Source: Bog-473 sp963787485
GTDB lineage: Bacteria; Actinomycetota; Acidimicrobiia; Acidimicrobiales; RAAP-2
Length of the DNA stretch: 64,000 nucleotides
Reading direction: 5' to 3'
Assembly: GCA_963787485.1 (NCBI GenBank)
Contig: CAWBDF010000003.1
Location: 124,001-188,000, forward strand
In this document: in pieces, positions 35,777 to 45,344 of the stretch
Numbering within the stretch: position 1 is the first letter of the stretch
Layout of the letters: each line of letters starts with the position of its first letter
Position numbers and translations under genes: made by a program
Notes under the pieces: model-generated
Told to the model about the DNA's origin: nothing
Databases searched by the model: none
The model's input: the letters and a program-made list of their open reading frames with translations, nothing else

Positions 35777-37091
35777 ATGGTCGGTGGCGCGCTGAGAATG
35801 GGGTCTATGGAGGATTTCGACCTCAGGATGTCCGAAGGCGTGCTGCCTCTCTATGAGGAGGTGAAAGCGTTCATCCGAGACGAAGTCGATTCGATTACCG
35901 ACGAGTTCCAGCGCCTCGGCCAGGGTCGGGCCGATCGGTGGACGTGGGCCCCGGGTCAACTAGACCTGCTCGAGGGTGCCAAAGCGATCGCTCGCGAGCA
36001 GGGCCTCTGGAATTTCTTTCTGCCTCACGCGGAGACCGGTGAGAACCTAAGCAACCTGGACTACGCCTACATAGGCAACGAGTTAGGAAAGAACCCCCTC
36101 GCTTCGGAATGCCTCAACTGCTCAGCACCAGACACCGGCAACATGGAGGTCCTCGAGCGAGTCGGCACGCCCGAACAGAAGAAGCAGTGGCTACAGCCAT
36201 TGCTCCGCGGCGAAATCCGGTCCGCGTACGCCATGACCGAACCGGGCGTCATGAGCTCCGATGCCAAACAGATACAGACGACGGCCGAGCTGGATGGAGA
36301 CGAGTGGCTGATCAACGGGGAGAAGTTCTTCATCTCCGGAGCAGGAGACCCGCGCTGCAAGGTGTTGATCACCATGGTGCGGACGAATCTCAGCGCAGGC
36401 ACCTACAGACAGCATTCGCAGATCCTGGTGCCCAAAGACACACCTGGCGTGGAGATCGTGGGTCCGATGCACGTGTTCGGGGAGGACGCGGCGCCCACGG
36501 GTCACATGCACATTCGGTTCAACAATGTTCGCGTTCCCGCGTGAGAACGTCTTGCTTGGAGAGGGGAAAGGCTTCGAGATATCGCAGCTGCGGCTCGGTC
36601 CGGGCCGAATACACCATTGCATGCGCGCGGTCGGGGCAGCTGAGCGGGCCATCGACCTGATGGTGGACCGTGGTCTCTCGCGCGAGGGTTTCGGAAAGAA
36701 GCTCATCAACCTGGGCAAGAACATGGAAGTCGTATCTCGCGCCAGGATCGAAGTGGAGGCAATGCGGCTCATGGTTTTGCGAGCAGCCAAGGCGATGGAC
36801 ACGATGGGCAACGCCGAAGCCCGTGTATGGGTCAGCGCCGTGAAGGCGATGGTGCCACAGAAGTGCTGTGACATCATCAACGACGCGATCCAAATGCATG
36901 GGGCCGCTGGAATCTCGCAGTGGTTCCCGCTCGCCGACATGTGGCACCACGCGCGCGCTCTGCGCATCCTCGATGGTCCTGACGAAGTCCACCACCACGT
37001 TGTGGCACGGGCGGAAATCACGAATCGCCAGATCGACTTGTCGGGCGACCAGGAGGCTGTTGGTCGGATGCGAAACCAATCGAACGATTGA
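35777..37091 (+). CDS. Acyl-CoA dehydrogenase, frameshifted
   Basis: An acyl-CoA dehydrogenase of about 437 residues, FAD-dependent. The first frame gives the N-terminal helical domain, the FAD/substrate motif YAMTEPGVMSSDA and the beta domain (GDEWLINGEKFFISGAGD), ending prematurely at NNVRVPA. The second frame continues with RENVLLGEGKGFEI and the C-terminal helices (QMHGAAGISQWFPLADM, LRILDGPDEVHHHVVAR). One surplus C in CCC at 36536-36538 explains the break. Substrate unknown, but ACAD11-like long forms with the phosphotransferase at 41007 are plausible partners. Confidence 0.88.
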
Positions 37092-37263
37092 AGGTAGGGG
37101 TTGCCATTGGAAATTCGGCCGGCATCTCGCCGGCCGGCGGCCGGTCGCCGTTCGGGCGCCAGCGGCCTTCTGGGGTCAAGGGTCGTGCGTGACCTGACCG
37201 AGCAGGGTCATCCCGACGACAGGCGCAAGCTCATCAGGCGACATAAGGAGCTGGCCACAATTC

Positions 37264-38019
37264 TCAGATTCTCGCTACCGCGTTGACGAGCGCTCCCCCG
37301 TCGACCACGAGAGTCTGACCTGTCACCCAAGATGAGGCATCAGACGCGAGAAATAGGACCGCCTTGGCAACGTCGTCGGGCTGACCAAGTCGTTGCAGAG
37401 GAGTGGCGGCGGCTAGGGATGCCTCTCGAGGCTCCCAAAGCGCTCGAGCCATATCGGTCTTGACCAGACCCGGGGCTACCGCGTTGACCCGGACACGTGG
37501 CGAGAGTTCCCCTGCAAGCTCGCGCGTCAGGTGGATCACAGCTGCTTTGGTCACGTTGTAGTAGCCGATCCCGCTTGCCCCGGAGATCCCGCCGGTGGAG
37601 GCGATGTTGACCACGACTCCCCCATGGTCGACCATCCACTGCCGCCACGCTTCCTGCGTCCATACCAACACGCCACGTTGGTTCACCTGAACAGTCTTGT
37701 CAGCCTGCGACAGGGAGATGCCAACCAGAGGTCCGTAGTATGGATTCGTTCCCGCGTTGTTCACCAATATGTCGAGACGCTCGAAGCGATCGATCACCGC
37801 TTTCACGCACGCCATCGCATCATCTGGCTCGCCGGAGTTGGCGACGAACCAAGCTACGTCGCCATCGATCGACTCAGCGGCTTCAGCCAATGCCTGCGCC
37901 TTGCGCGACGAAATCATGATCCTTGCTCCGGCCTCAGCCAACCGTTCGGCTATCGCCTTGCCGATACCCCGAGACCCTCCCGTAACCAACGCGACCTTGC
38001 CATCCAGCCTGATATCCAT
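37264..38019 (-). CDS. Short-chain dehydrogenase/reductase
   Basis: A 251-residue classical SDR. The cofactor motif TGGSRGIG (residues 14-21), the NNAG motif and the catalytic set (Ser in NIASTGG, YYNVTK with Tyr and Lys) are intact, and the C-terminal VVDGGALVN is family typical. Probably NAD(P)-dependent oxidation or reduction of a hydroxyacyl or keto group. It is convergent with the acyl-CoA dehydrogenase and probably serves the same catabolic route. Confidence 0.9.
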   Translation of the reverse strand: MDIRLDGKVALVTGGSRGIGKAIAERLAEAGARIMISSRKAQALAEAAESIDGDVAWFVANSGEPDDAMACVKAVIDRFERLDILVNNAGTNPYYGPLVGISLSQADKTVQVNQRGVLVWTQEAWRQWMVDHGGVVVNIASTGGISGASGIGYYNVTKAAVIHLTRELAGELSPRVRVNAVAPGLVKTDMARALWEPREASLAAATPLQRLGQPDDVAKAVLFLASDASSWVTGQTLVVDGGALVNAVARI

Positions 38020-38466
38020 AATCAGAGGCGGCCTCGGGTATGACAGACTCTGATCACGAGGGCATCGACTGCGCGAAGACTGTCAATCGCAGCAGATAGT
38101 CCTGCTACCCGGTCAGGCGTCGACATCTACTTCTGAACGCGCCGTCCCTGTGTCCCGTGAAAGCTCTGACATGCTCGACCAATCCATGAATGACCTCGAA
38201 GGAGGGTCCCTCGCTTTTGCATCGTAACTGTCTGTGCTAATTGCGGCAATGGAGAAGTCCGCCCTTCGCAAACCCACCGCTGAGAACCAGAGAAATCTTC
38301 CGCCCGCGGGCGTCGACCACGGCGCGCAGGGTCTTCACCGAGCTCCATGACGTGGCAAACGACCCGATTGCTGTCGGATCTCGGGTGGAGGTTTGCGACG
38401 TGCGCTGGACGGTCGCTGTCCGCTGAGTTGCGCACCGTTCCGCTGCGCGACTGAGATTCTTGACCC
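38020..38466. other. Non-coding stretch
   Basis: About 450 bases between the SDR and the CocE-type gene. Open frames here are short, have no family resemblance and no consistent codon bias. No repeat or clear hairpin was noticed. It must hold the promoters of both flanking genes, which diverge. Confidence 0.5.
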
Positions 38467-40609
38467 ATGGCACTTGTGGGCGACGCCGAACCGGGCACAG
38501 ACGAGGCAGCGTACGTCGACGGGCCGGTGATGGGCCTCGACTGCGCCGGCGCCGAGGGCCGGTCGCGGTCGGCGCCCGGAGGATTCCTCCCGGTCCGACC
38601 CGGTGAGCAGGTCACGCTGTCGCTCGGCGAGCTCGTCCTCGGCACCGGGCCCACGACGGCGTCGATGACGTCGATCGACCTCGACCCGACGAGCACGCCG
38701 CTGCGTGCCGGCAACCGCGCCACGAACGTCGCCCGATTGCTACAGAGCCTCGGCACCGACGCCGATCTCGTCGGTGGGATCACCGTCACGGACGCGCACC
38801 GCGACGCCGCGAACCAGTTCACCGGGAGGATCGATTTCGACCTCCTGCCAGAGGCCTTCGGCGACGATCCGTCCGTGCGCGCGACTCGTCGGTGCACTCG
38901 GCGTGGAGCTGCGGAGCGAGCACCGCGCCCGGAACCACCTGCGGCGCAGCGCCCACGGCATCAAGAAGCGAAGCGACGTCCCCGTGCCGTTGCGCGACGG
39001 CTCGGCGCTGCTCGCCGACGTCTTCCTGCCGTCGGACGAAAGGCCAGTGCCCGCCGTACTGCGCCTCGGGCCGTATGGGCGCGCGTTCGGGTTTGGTTTT
39101 CTCGTCACCGAGAAGGCGCGCGAGCGCTCGGAACGTCGGGAGACCGCCTGGTTCGAGGACCACTCCACCGGCGCGGGCGTCGCCGCGTACGGCGAGAACC
39201 TCACGTCGGTCGACGCGTTCTCATGGGTGCCGCGCGGCTACGCCGTCGTGCGCATCGACGATCGCGGCACGGGTGGCATCCAAGGTCCCCTGCAGCTGTT
39301 CTCGCGCCAGGAAGCGCTCGACTTCTACGACGTCATCGAGTGGGTGGCGGCACGGGACTGGTGCACGGGCGTCGTCGGCCTGGCAGCCGCGTCGTACGGG
39401 GCGACGATCCAATGGAACGTGGCGCGGCTCCGCCCGCCGAGCCTGCGCGCGATGATCCCGTGGGCAGGCGACATCGACTCGTACCGCGAGCTCGCCTACC
39501 CCGGTGGCATCCTCCACGAGGGCTATCGCAGCTGGTGGTGGGGCTCGATCGCGCCCAACATCACGCCGGGCGAGGTTGAGCCGGACTTCGTGCAGGCGCT
39601 GCGCGAGCACCCCTTGTATGACGAAAGCTTCTACGGTCCCGACGGCGACGGCCCGATCTCCGCCGCGCTCGACGAGATCGACCTGCCGTTCCTCACCGCG
39701 GTCAGCCAGAACGCGGCGCTCCACGCCCGCGGCGGTTTCGAGGCTTTCCGCGAGGGATCGTCACCCGACAAGCGACTCCTCGTCGTCGACTCGCACTACT
39801 ACCCGTTCTTCTACGAGTGGTGCCTCGACGACCTCGTGGCCTTCTTCGACCGGTGGCTGAAGGACGACGAAGCGGCACTGGCCGACCGACCGCCTGTCCG
39901 CTACGCGCTCCTCACCGGGCACGGCGAGTTCATCTGGCGGGACGCTCCCACCTGGCCGCCGCCCGGCGCGGAGCAACTGGTGCTGCATCTCGACGCCTCG
40001 ACGGGCGGCGCCCGACACGAGCCACCGAGCGAGGACGCGACGTCGACGTACGCCGCCGACGACCAGGACCCGACACGGTCGGGGGTCTCGTTTCTGACGC
40101 CCCCGTTCGAGTCCGACATGCTGCTCGTCGGACACATCGGGGCCCACCTCACGCTGTCGTCGTCCTCGCACGACGCAGACGTGTTCGTGTCGATCGACGT
40201 CGTCGACACCGACGGCGACCAGATCTCGTTCCACGTCGGGGGGAATCCCCGCACACCGATCTCCTCGGGCTGCCTCAAGGCGTCGCACCGGGCACTCGAT
40301 CCCGAGCGGTCGCGTCCCGAGCGCCCGTGGCATCAGCACGGTTTCGACGACGTCGAACCGCTGCAGCCCGGTGCGCCGACCCAGCTGGCCGTCGAACTCG
40401 CCGCGGTGAGCGTCGAGGTCGCCGCCGGCCTCCGGTTGCGCATAGACGTCAAGCCGGTCGAGGGACCGGGTGGCTTCGAGGACCCGATGCGGGGCGCCGG
40501 CAACCTCGCCCGCGCGTTCGACGTGAGCTACCACGCCGGCGCAACGAACACCGTGCACACCGGGCCGGGTGCGCCGAGCACGATCGTTCTCACCAGACTC
40601 TCGGACTGA
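38467..40609 (+). CDS. CocE/NonD-type hydrolase with an extra N-terminal domain, frameshifted
   Basis: A protein of about 713 residues after correction. The N-terminal 140 residues (VDGPVMGLDCAG, VTLSLGELVLGT, NRATNVARLLQSLGTDADL) resemble a domain seen in bacterial surface lipoproteins. The rest is an S15/CocE hydrolase: VPVPLRDGSALLADVFLP start, DDRGTGG, nucleophile in AAASYGAT, a PFFYEWCLDDLVAFFDRWLK cap end and the C-terminal jelly roll (SDMLLVGHIGAHL). The frames switch at 38880-38885, between DPSVRA and LVGALGVEL; one surplus base explains it. Likely an esterase or amidase. Confidence 0.75.
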
Positions 40610-40704
40610 ATCCCTGCGCCGGGCGCCACCGCGCTCGACTGTCACTTCCGTTGCGGTGCCGTACGCTCCGCCCCGCCGGGAGCCGAGAGGGCAGGCCTCC
40701 GGGT

Positions 40705-41017
40705 CCAGGTTGGCCGAGCTCGGCATGGTCCAACAGATAATCGCCGATACCAGGATCGACTTGGACGCTGCCCGGGGTCACCTGGCAGGCTGCTTGGCGG
40801 ACTCGACCATGACCGCGGTTTGGTGGCCGAGGCCGTCAGCCGGGCGGTCGATCGCGTGGTACAGATCTGGCTGCTCGGCATTTCACGCCACATTCCGCTG
40901 GCGAACTGCCTGCGGGAGGTGCGACGATTCGAGATCTACGAGCCATCGGAGACACACCGATGGTCGATCGCCCGCCGCGTCCGCCGTGCGGCCCACGTCA
41001 AGGAGCATGAGGATTGA
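40705..41017 (+). pseudogene. Remnant of an acyl-CoA dehydrogenase C-terminus
   Basis: Two pieces in different frames match the end of an acyl-CoA dehydrogenase: ELGMVQQIIADTRIDLDAAR (about 40712-40771) and, after a gap, AEAVSRAVDRVVQIWLLGIS with LANCLREVRRFEIYEPSETHR (about 40825-40960). The part between them, normally about 30 residues, is missing and the HG of the usual VQIHGGLG is replaced. The N-terminal 300 residues are absent. This is decay, not a single base error. It overlaps the start of the phosphotransferase gene. Confidence 0.6.
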
Positions 41018-42137
41018 CCAACTTCAGCGAGCGATCTCAATCCATAACCCCGGACCGTCGGTGGTAGCGCGCGTGGCCGCAGCATTTCCACCTGGCGACA
41101 CTTCGGAAGCCGCGCTCGATCCGCTTCGACTTGTCAGCTACTTCGAAAGATACATCCCCGAGTTCAACGGCCCGCTTCACGCCGAACTCATCCACGGCGG
41201 CCGTTCCAACCTCACTTACCTGATCTCCGACGGCACGCGGCGATGGGTTCTACGCCGTCCGCCGCTTGGCTTGGTAGCTCCGACTGCCAACGACATCGGC
41301 AGGGAGTTTCGGGTCGTTGAGGCGCTTGGGTCGACGCCCGTCCCGGTGCCCCGGGCGATCGCATTCTGTGAGGATCCCTCGGTGATCGGCGCTCCTTTCA
41401 GCATCGTTTCCATGGTCGACGGCCGAGTCGTCCGCTCGACAAGTGACGGTGCCGCCTTGAGTCCGACGGATGCCGCTCGTGCCGCCGCTGCCCTTGTGGC
41501 CGGGTTGGCCACGATCCACGCTGTGCCCTACCACGAGGTGGGGTTGGGTTCGCTGGGGCGTCCGGCTGGCTATTTGACGCGCCAGATCGACCGCTGGCGG
41601 AAGCAGTGGGACACCGTCACCACAGCGCCCCTTCGTGGGATCTCCGAGCTCTACATGCGCCTCGCTGCAGAGGTGCCTCGGGAGAGTGCGGCCACCATTG
41701 TCCATGGGGACTACCGCCTCGACAACACAATTCTGGACAACGACGACGCCGGTCTGCTGGTCGCCGTCGTGGACTGGGAGATGGCGACTCTGGGGGACCC
41801 GCTCGCCGATCTAGGGCTCATGCTGGTCTACTGGGATCCAATCTGCGCGACCGTATTGCCCGATGGCCACGCCATCAGCGCTAATGACGGCTTCCCCTCT
41901 GTGGACGAGATGGCCAACGCCTACGCAGCCGCGAGTGGGCGGGACCTCGATCACCTCAATTTCTACCGTGCGCTTGGCTATTTCAAACTAGCGATCATCG
42001 CCGAGGGTATCCACAATCGCTTCCTGGCTGGGCTGACCGTCGGCTTCGGGTTCGACACGGTGGGACGAGCAGTAGCGCCATTGGTCGAGGCAGGACTGCA
42101 AATGCTGCCGCGCTCACTCCACAGTTGGGGCATGTAG
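41007..42137 (+). CDS. ACAD10/11-like aminoglycoside phosphotransferase-family kinase
   Basis: A 376-residue kinase-like protein of the APH/choline-kinase family, in the subgroup found beside acyl-CoA dehydrogenases and fused to them in eukaryotic ACAD10/11, where it phosphorylates 4-hydroxyacyl-CoAs. The nucleotide Lys/Arg strand (RWVLRRPPLGLVAPTAND), the catalytic HGDYRLDNTILD and the metal-binding VVDWEMATLGDPLADLGLML are intact. The ATG at 41007 has AAGGAG only one base upstream, so the start is not fully certain. A decayed dehydrogenase end lies immediately before it. Confidence 0.85.
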   Translation: MRIDQLQRAISIHNPGPSVVARVAAAFPPGDTSEAALDPLRLVSYFERYIPEFNGPLHAELIHGGRSNLTYLISDGTRRWVLRRPPLGLVAPTANDIGREFRVVEALGSTPVPVPRAIAFCEDPSVIGAPFSIVSMVDGRVVRSTSDGAALSPTDAARAAAALVAGLATIHAVPYHEVGLGSLGRPAGYLTRQIDRWRKQWDTVTTAPLRGISELYMRLAAEVPRESAATIVHGDYRLDNTILDNDDAGLLVAVVDWEMATLGDPLADLGLMLVYWDPICATVLPDGHAISANDGFPSVDEMANAYAAASGRDLDHLNFYRALGYFKLAIIAEGIHNRFLAGLTVGFGFDTVGRAVAPLVEAGLQMLPRSLHSWGM

Positions 42138-42199
42138 CGAGGAGACACCTGTTCAGGCATCTGACCTGGAGACGAGTTCGCGAGGGCGAGATCGACCGA

Positions 42200-42382
42200 G
42201 AAGACGGTCACGGTCCTTCAGGCGCAGCGCAAGGAGCGCCCATTCATCTTTGAGTACGACTTCGGCGATTCGTGGGAGCACGAGGTCGTCATCGACAAGC
42301 TGACAGAATCCGTTTTTTTCGGGGTCGGCCCTTCGACCCGACTTCGATCTCGCCGAGGTAAACGCTCTGTTCCGGAAAGGTC
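42200..42382 (+). pseudogene. Remnant of a pRiA4b ORF-3-like protein
   Basis: A frame reads KTVTVLQAQRKERPFIFEYD then FGDSWEHEVVIDKL, which is the core of the plasmid pRiA4b ORF-3-like (IS1096 TnpR-like) family. After a T7 run (about 42313-42319) the next frame gives FDLAEVNALFRK, its usual C-terminal end. The part between and the N-terminus are missing. Nothing else is recognised in 42138-42683. Confidence 0.55.
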
Positions 42383-42683
42383 CGCTGATTACGAGGCCTC
42401 CTACCTCTCGGCCCGTATTCATCTCAGACAGTAATCGTCAGCTCCCGACTGAGGCATCAGGGAAAAGGATCGCTTGCTCTGAACGCACGGCGTCACGAGC
42501 GCCATCCCATAGACGTTGGCGTTTCTCAGGCATTCCATATCCTCGCTGATCGAGGATCCGGGGCCGATCCCTTACTTGCCCCAGTTGCTGGCAGTGGGCG
42601 CCAAAGCAGGAGCATCTACGTCCTCAATTTCGCCGACTCACCGTTCCGTCATGCAGCGAAGCTGGCTCTGTTACCCTGCCCCC

Positions 42684-43838
42684 GTGCCCAAACACGTGGT
42701 CGTCCTCGGAGCTGGTTTCGGCGGCCTTGAGCTCGTGACCGGGTTGTCCGAGTCGGTCCCCGACAAGGTGCAAATCACGCTCATCGACAAGAACGATTCG
42801 TTCATGTTCGGCTTCTCGAAGCTCGACGTCATGTTCGGTCGACGCCAGGTCTCCGAAGTGTGGAACCCATATCGACACATCGCCAAGCCTGGGGTTGAAT
42901 TCCGACAAGAGACGGTTACTTCAATTGATCCCGAGCGTCGCCGAGTCGTCACTGACGCGGCGACCTATGACGCTGATATTCTTGTGGTCGCGCTCGGCGC
43001 TGACTACGACGTGGCGGCGACGCCGGGACTGGCGGAAGATGGCTACGAGTTCTACTCTGCCGCGGGCGCCGAGCGAGCCCGTGATGCCTTGGCCGATTTC
43101 GGCGGTGGCGCCGTCGTTGTCGGAGTGCTCGGTCCGCTCTTCAAGTGCCCCGGGGCACCTAACGAGACCGCACTGCTCCTCCACGACTACCTCTCCCGGC
43201 GCGGACTGCGTGAATCATCGACCATCCACCTTGTGAGCCCGATGCCGATGCCCATTCCGATCTCGAAGAGGACCTCGGCGGCGATCGTGGCCATCCTCGA
43301 AGAACACGGCATCGAGTACTGGCCCTCGTCGAGGGTGACCGAGCTCGATCGCAAGCGCCACGTCGCACATCTCGAGGATGGGCGGCAGTTGCCTTATGAC
43401 CTTTTCTTGGGTATCCCGGTCCACTGTGCTCCCGAGGTCGTCGTCGCTTCCGATCTCACAGAGGACGGATGGATTCCCGTTGACCCAGGTACTTTCGCCA
43501 CCAAATTCCCCAACGTCTTCGCCGTCGGCGACGTGACAAGCGCACCGGTCCCTCGAGCCGGAGGGATCGCGGAAGGCGAGGCGGCCACCGTCGCCAAGGT
43601 GCTCATCTCCCAACTCACAGAAGGAAGCGTCCCGCCCCCATACGACGGGGCGTCGGCGTGTTACGTGGAGCTCGGTGATGACCTCGTGGGGCGCATTGAC
43701 GTCGATTTCCTCTCCTACGACACGCCGGTCGCAAAGTTCAGCGCACCCACTGCCGCGCTCATCGAGGAGAAGCGGGAGTGGGGGTCCACGCGAGCCGCTC
43801 GGTGGTTCGGAATCGAGGACTCCCCGTCAGCGACATGA
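42684..43838 (+). CDS. FAD-dependent pyridine nucleotide-disulfide/sulfide:quinone-type oxidoreductase
   Basis: A 384-residue flavoprotein. The FAD-binding GAGFGGLEL (residues 8-16), a second dinucleotide-type segment (VVVGVLGPLFKCPGAPNE) and the NVFAVGDVTSAPVPRAGG flavin-binding end match the sulfide:quinone oxidoreductase/NDH-2-like group. A single Cys (Cys in FKCPGAP) is at the place of a catalytic Cys in SQR, the other two are not obvious, so true SQR activity is doubtful. The GTG at 42684 gives the Rossmann fold start; longer starts add Ser/Pro-rich sequence without conservation. Confidence 0.82.
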   Translation: MPKHVVVLGAGFGGLELVTGLSESVPDKVQITLIDKNDSFMFGFSKLDVMFGRRQVSEVWNPYRHIAKPGVEFRQETVTSIDPERRRVVTDAATYDADILVVALGADYDVAATPGLAEDGYEFYSAAGAERARDALADFGGGAVVVGVLGPLFKCPGAPNETALLLHDYLSRRGLRESSTIHLVSPMPMPIPISKRTSAAIVAILEEHGIEYWPSSRVTELDRKRHVAHLEDGRQLPYDLFLGIPVHCAPEVVVASDLTEDGWIPVDPGTFATKFPNVFAVGDVTSAPVPRAGGIAEGEAATVAKVLISQLTEGSVPPPYDGASACYVELGDDLVGRIDVDFLSYDTPVAKFSAPTAALIEEKREWGSTRAARWFGIEDSPSAT

Positions 43839-43883
43839 GGCGGCTCGAGTCGGGCGTCTGGGGACCTCCGAGACGACTTCATG

Positions 43884-44208
43884 AGCACCCGCCAATGCCC
43901 GTTGGGGACCGGCGCCGCGCTACAAGCAGCTGATCTCGAGTGTCGGCACTTTTGGAACGGACACCCTGGCGGCGGAGACCCAAGCCCACGAGTCCTCCTC
44001 GTCGGGAGACCACGGCTACCTCAGTTTCCTGTCCGAGCTGACTGCCCTCGGGAGCGCACGTGATTCACCGGCGGGAAACATCAAGCAGGAGTTGTTCGGC
44101 GCGGAGTTCGACGGCCAGCCGCTCACGCCGGCGGCGGCGGCGAGCCTGTCCGGCTGCCGGGTCGCCGTCGGCTTGGCCTCGGCGTTGAAGGTCCAGGAGG
44201 GCGGCTGA
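43884..44208 (+). pseudogene. Coding-like open frame without a start codon
   Basis: A frame of about 108 codons with strong G/C third positions and a plausible protein (RYKQLISSVGTFGTDTLAAE, FLSELTALGS, FDGQPLTPAAAASLSGC) runs to a TGA at 44206-44208. It has no ATG, GTG or TTG start that keeps the conserved-looking part; an ATG at 43881 lies in a neighbouring frame. Either the 5' end is frameshifted or it is a gene fragment. I do not recognise a family. Confidence 0.35.
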
Positions 44209-45344
44209 AGGGCTGGTTCATGGCGGAGCACGCCCGCGGTGACGTTCCATGGCTTCGCGGAAGCGATCGCTGAACCGTGCTCTCGGCTCGTCACCGAGAT
44301 CGGCTCTGGCTCTCGCCGCTCAATCGATCGTGTGGAAGTCCCTCGAGTCATGGTGGGATGCACCGCATCGTTCTGATTTATGTCCTATAGCCGCACCCCG
44401 ATCGTGACGAGCCGGCGAAGCGACCGGCACCTTCCCCCCGGTGAACAAGGGGGGTGCTCCGGGCCGCATCGTGGTGGGGCGCCATACGGCGATCACCTAG
44501 TCATGAAAGGTCATCGTGGGCCGGTGGGCGTAGTGTCACATTGGGACAACGGGTGCACAACCAATGGGCGCTGCCGCCGGAATGAAATCGGTCCGCAACA
44601 GTTGGTGTTTACGCTGGGCGCAGCCGAGGTCCCGTATCCCCCCCTCGTGCCTCGGCCTCGTAACCTGTGATGGCCCCCGCCGCTTGGTTGGGGCCATCAC
44701 GGCTGGAATCCCCCTGTTCGCCCGGTCGATGGGTCACTTTTGACACCTGCATCACGGTCTGAGGTGCTCTCCCGCCCGGATCCTGCAACCGCTCCTTCGT
44801 TCCGACATTCTGGATGCGTGCCTGCAAGAGACCGTGAGGACAGCGCACGGAGCGTTGATCATTGCCTTCGATCGTCCGGATGTCGTCCTACCCGGAGACT
44901 TGGCATTGCGGAAGGCTGTTGAAGGTCTGTGACCTCGGGCACCTGCCCACCTGTTTCAATCAGCGTTCGAGCCTCCGACCTGAGTGACGTACGGGACCCG
45001 ACGTGTTCAGAGCGCTGACCGGGCAGGGTGAGTTCAGTACGACGAGTCGGTGGGGCAGTTCGGCGTATCGGGGATAGGCGACCCGCCGTCGTCAACGCGC
45101 CGAGCAGAGCGAAACCCGGCGGCCCGTATCGAATCATCGGCCACCCAAAATGGCGATTCGGTTTACCCAGCCGTCACAGGGATGAGCTTCGCGAAGAGTG
45201 GGGCTAGCACCATGACCGATAGACCCGCCTCCCGGATTCTGGAGGAGGCGATGTGCCGTTACCGTTGCACTGACGGCTGTCGGCACCACTGGGCCAACAG
45301 GGTGCGGCGGGAGCGGGTACTGAGAAGGGCGCAAGGACAATCAC
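44209..45344. other. Long stretch without a recognised gene
   Basis: About 1.1 kb between the start-less frame and the ABC transporter. Frames are short and mixed. One C6/G6 inverted repeat lies at about 44434-44455 and one strong hairpin at 44667-44700. The ABC operon promoter should lie at the 3' end of the stretch. No repeat copy, tRNA or transposase is visible. Confidence 0.5.
44667..44700. terminator. Perfect 11-base inverted repeat
   Basis: GTGATGGCCCC at 44667-44677 and GGGGCCATCAC at 44690-44700 form a perfect stem with a 12-base loop. It stands in a gene-poor region with no obvious gene just upstream. It could be a terminator stem or a relic; no U tract follows. Confidence 0.4.

Noticed and set aside
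39761..40726. Minus-strand frame of 321 codons
   Set aside because: Antisense to the CocE gene; Arg/Val-rich shadow.
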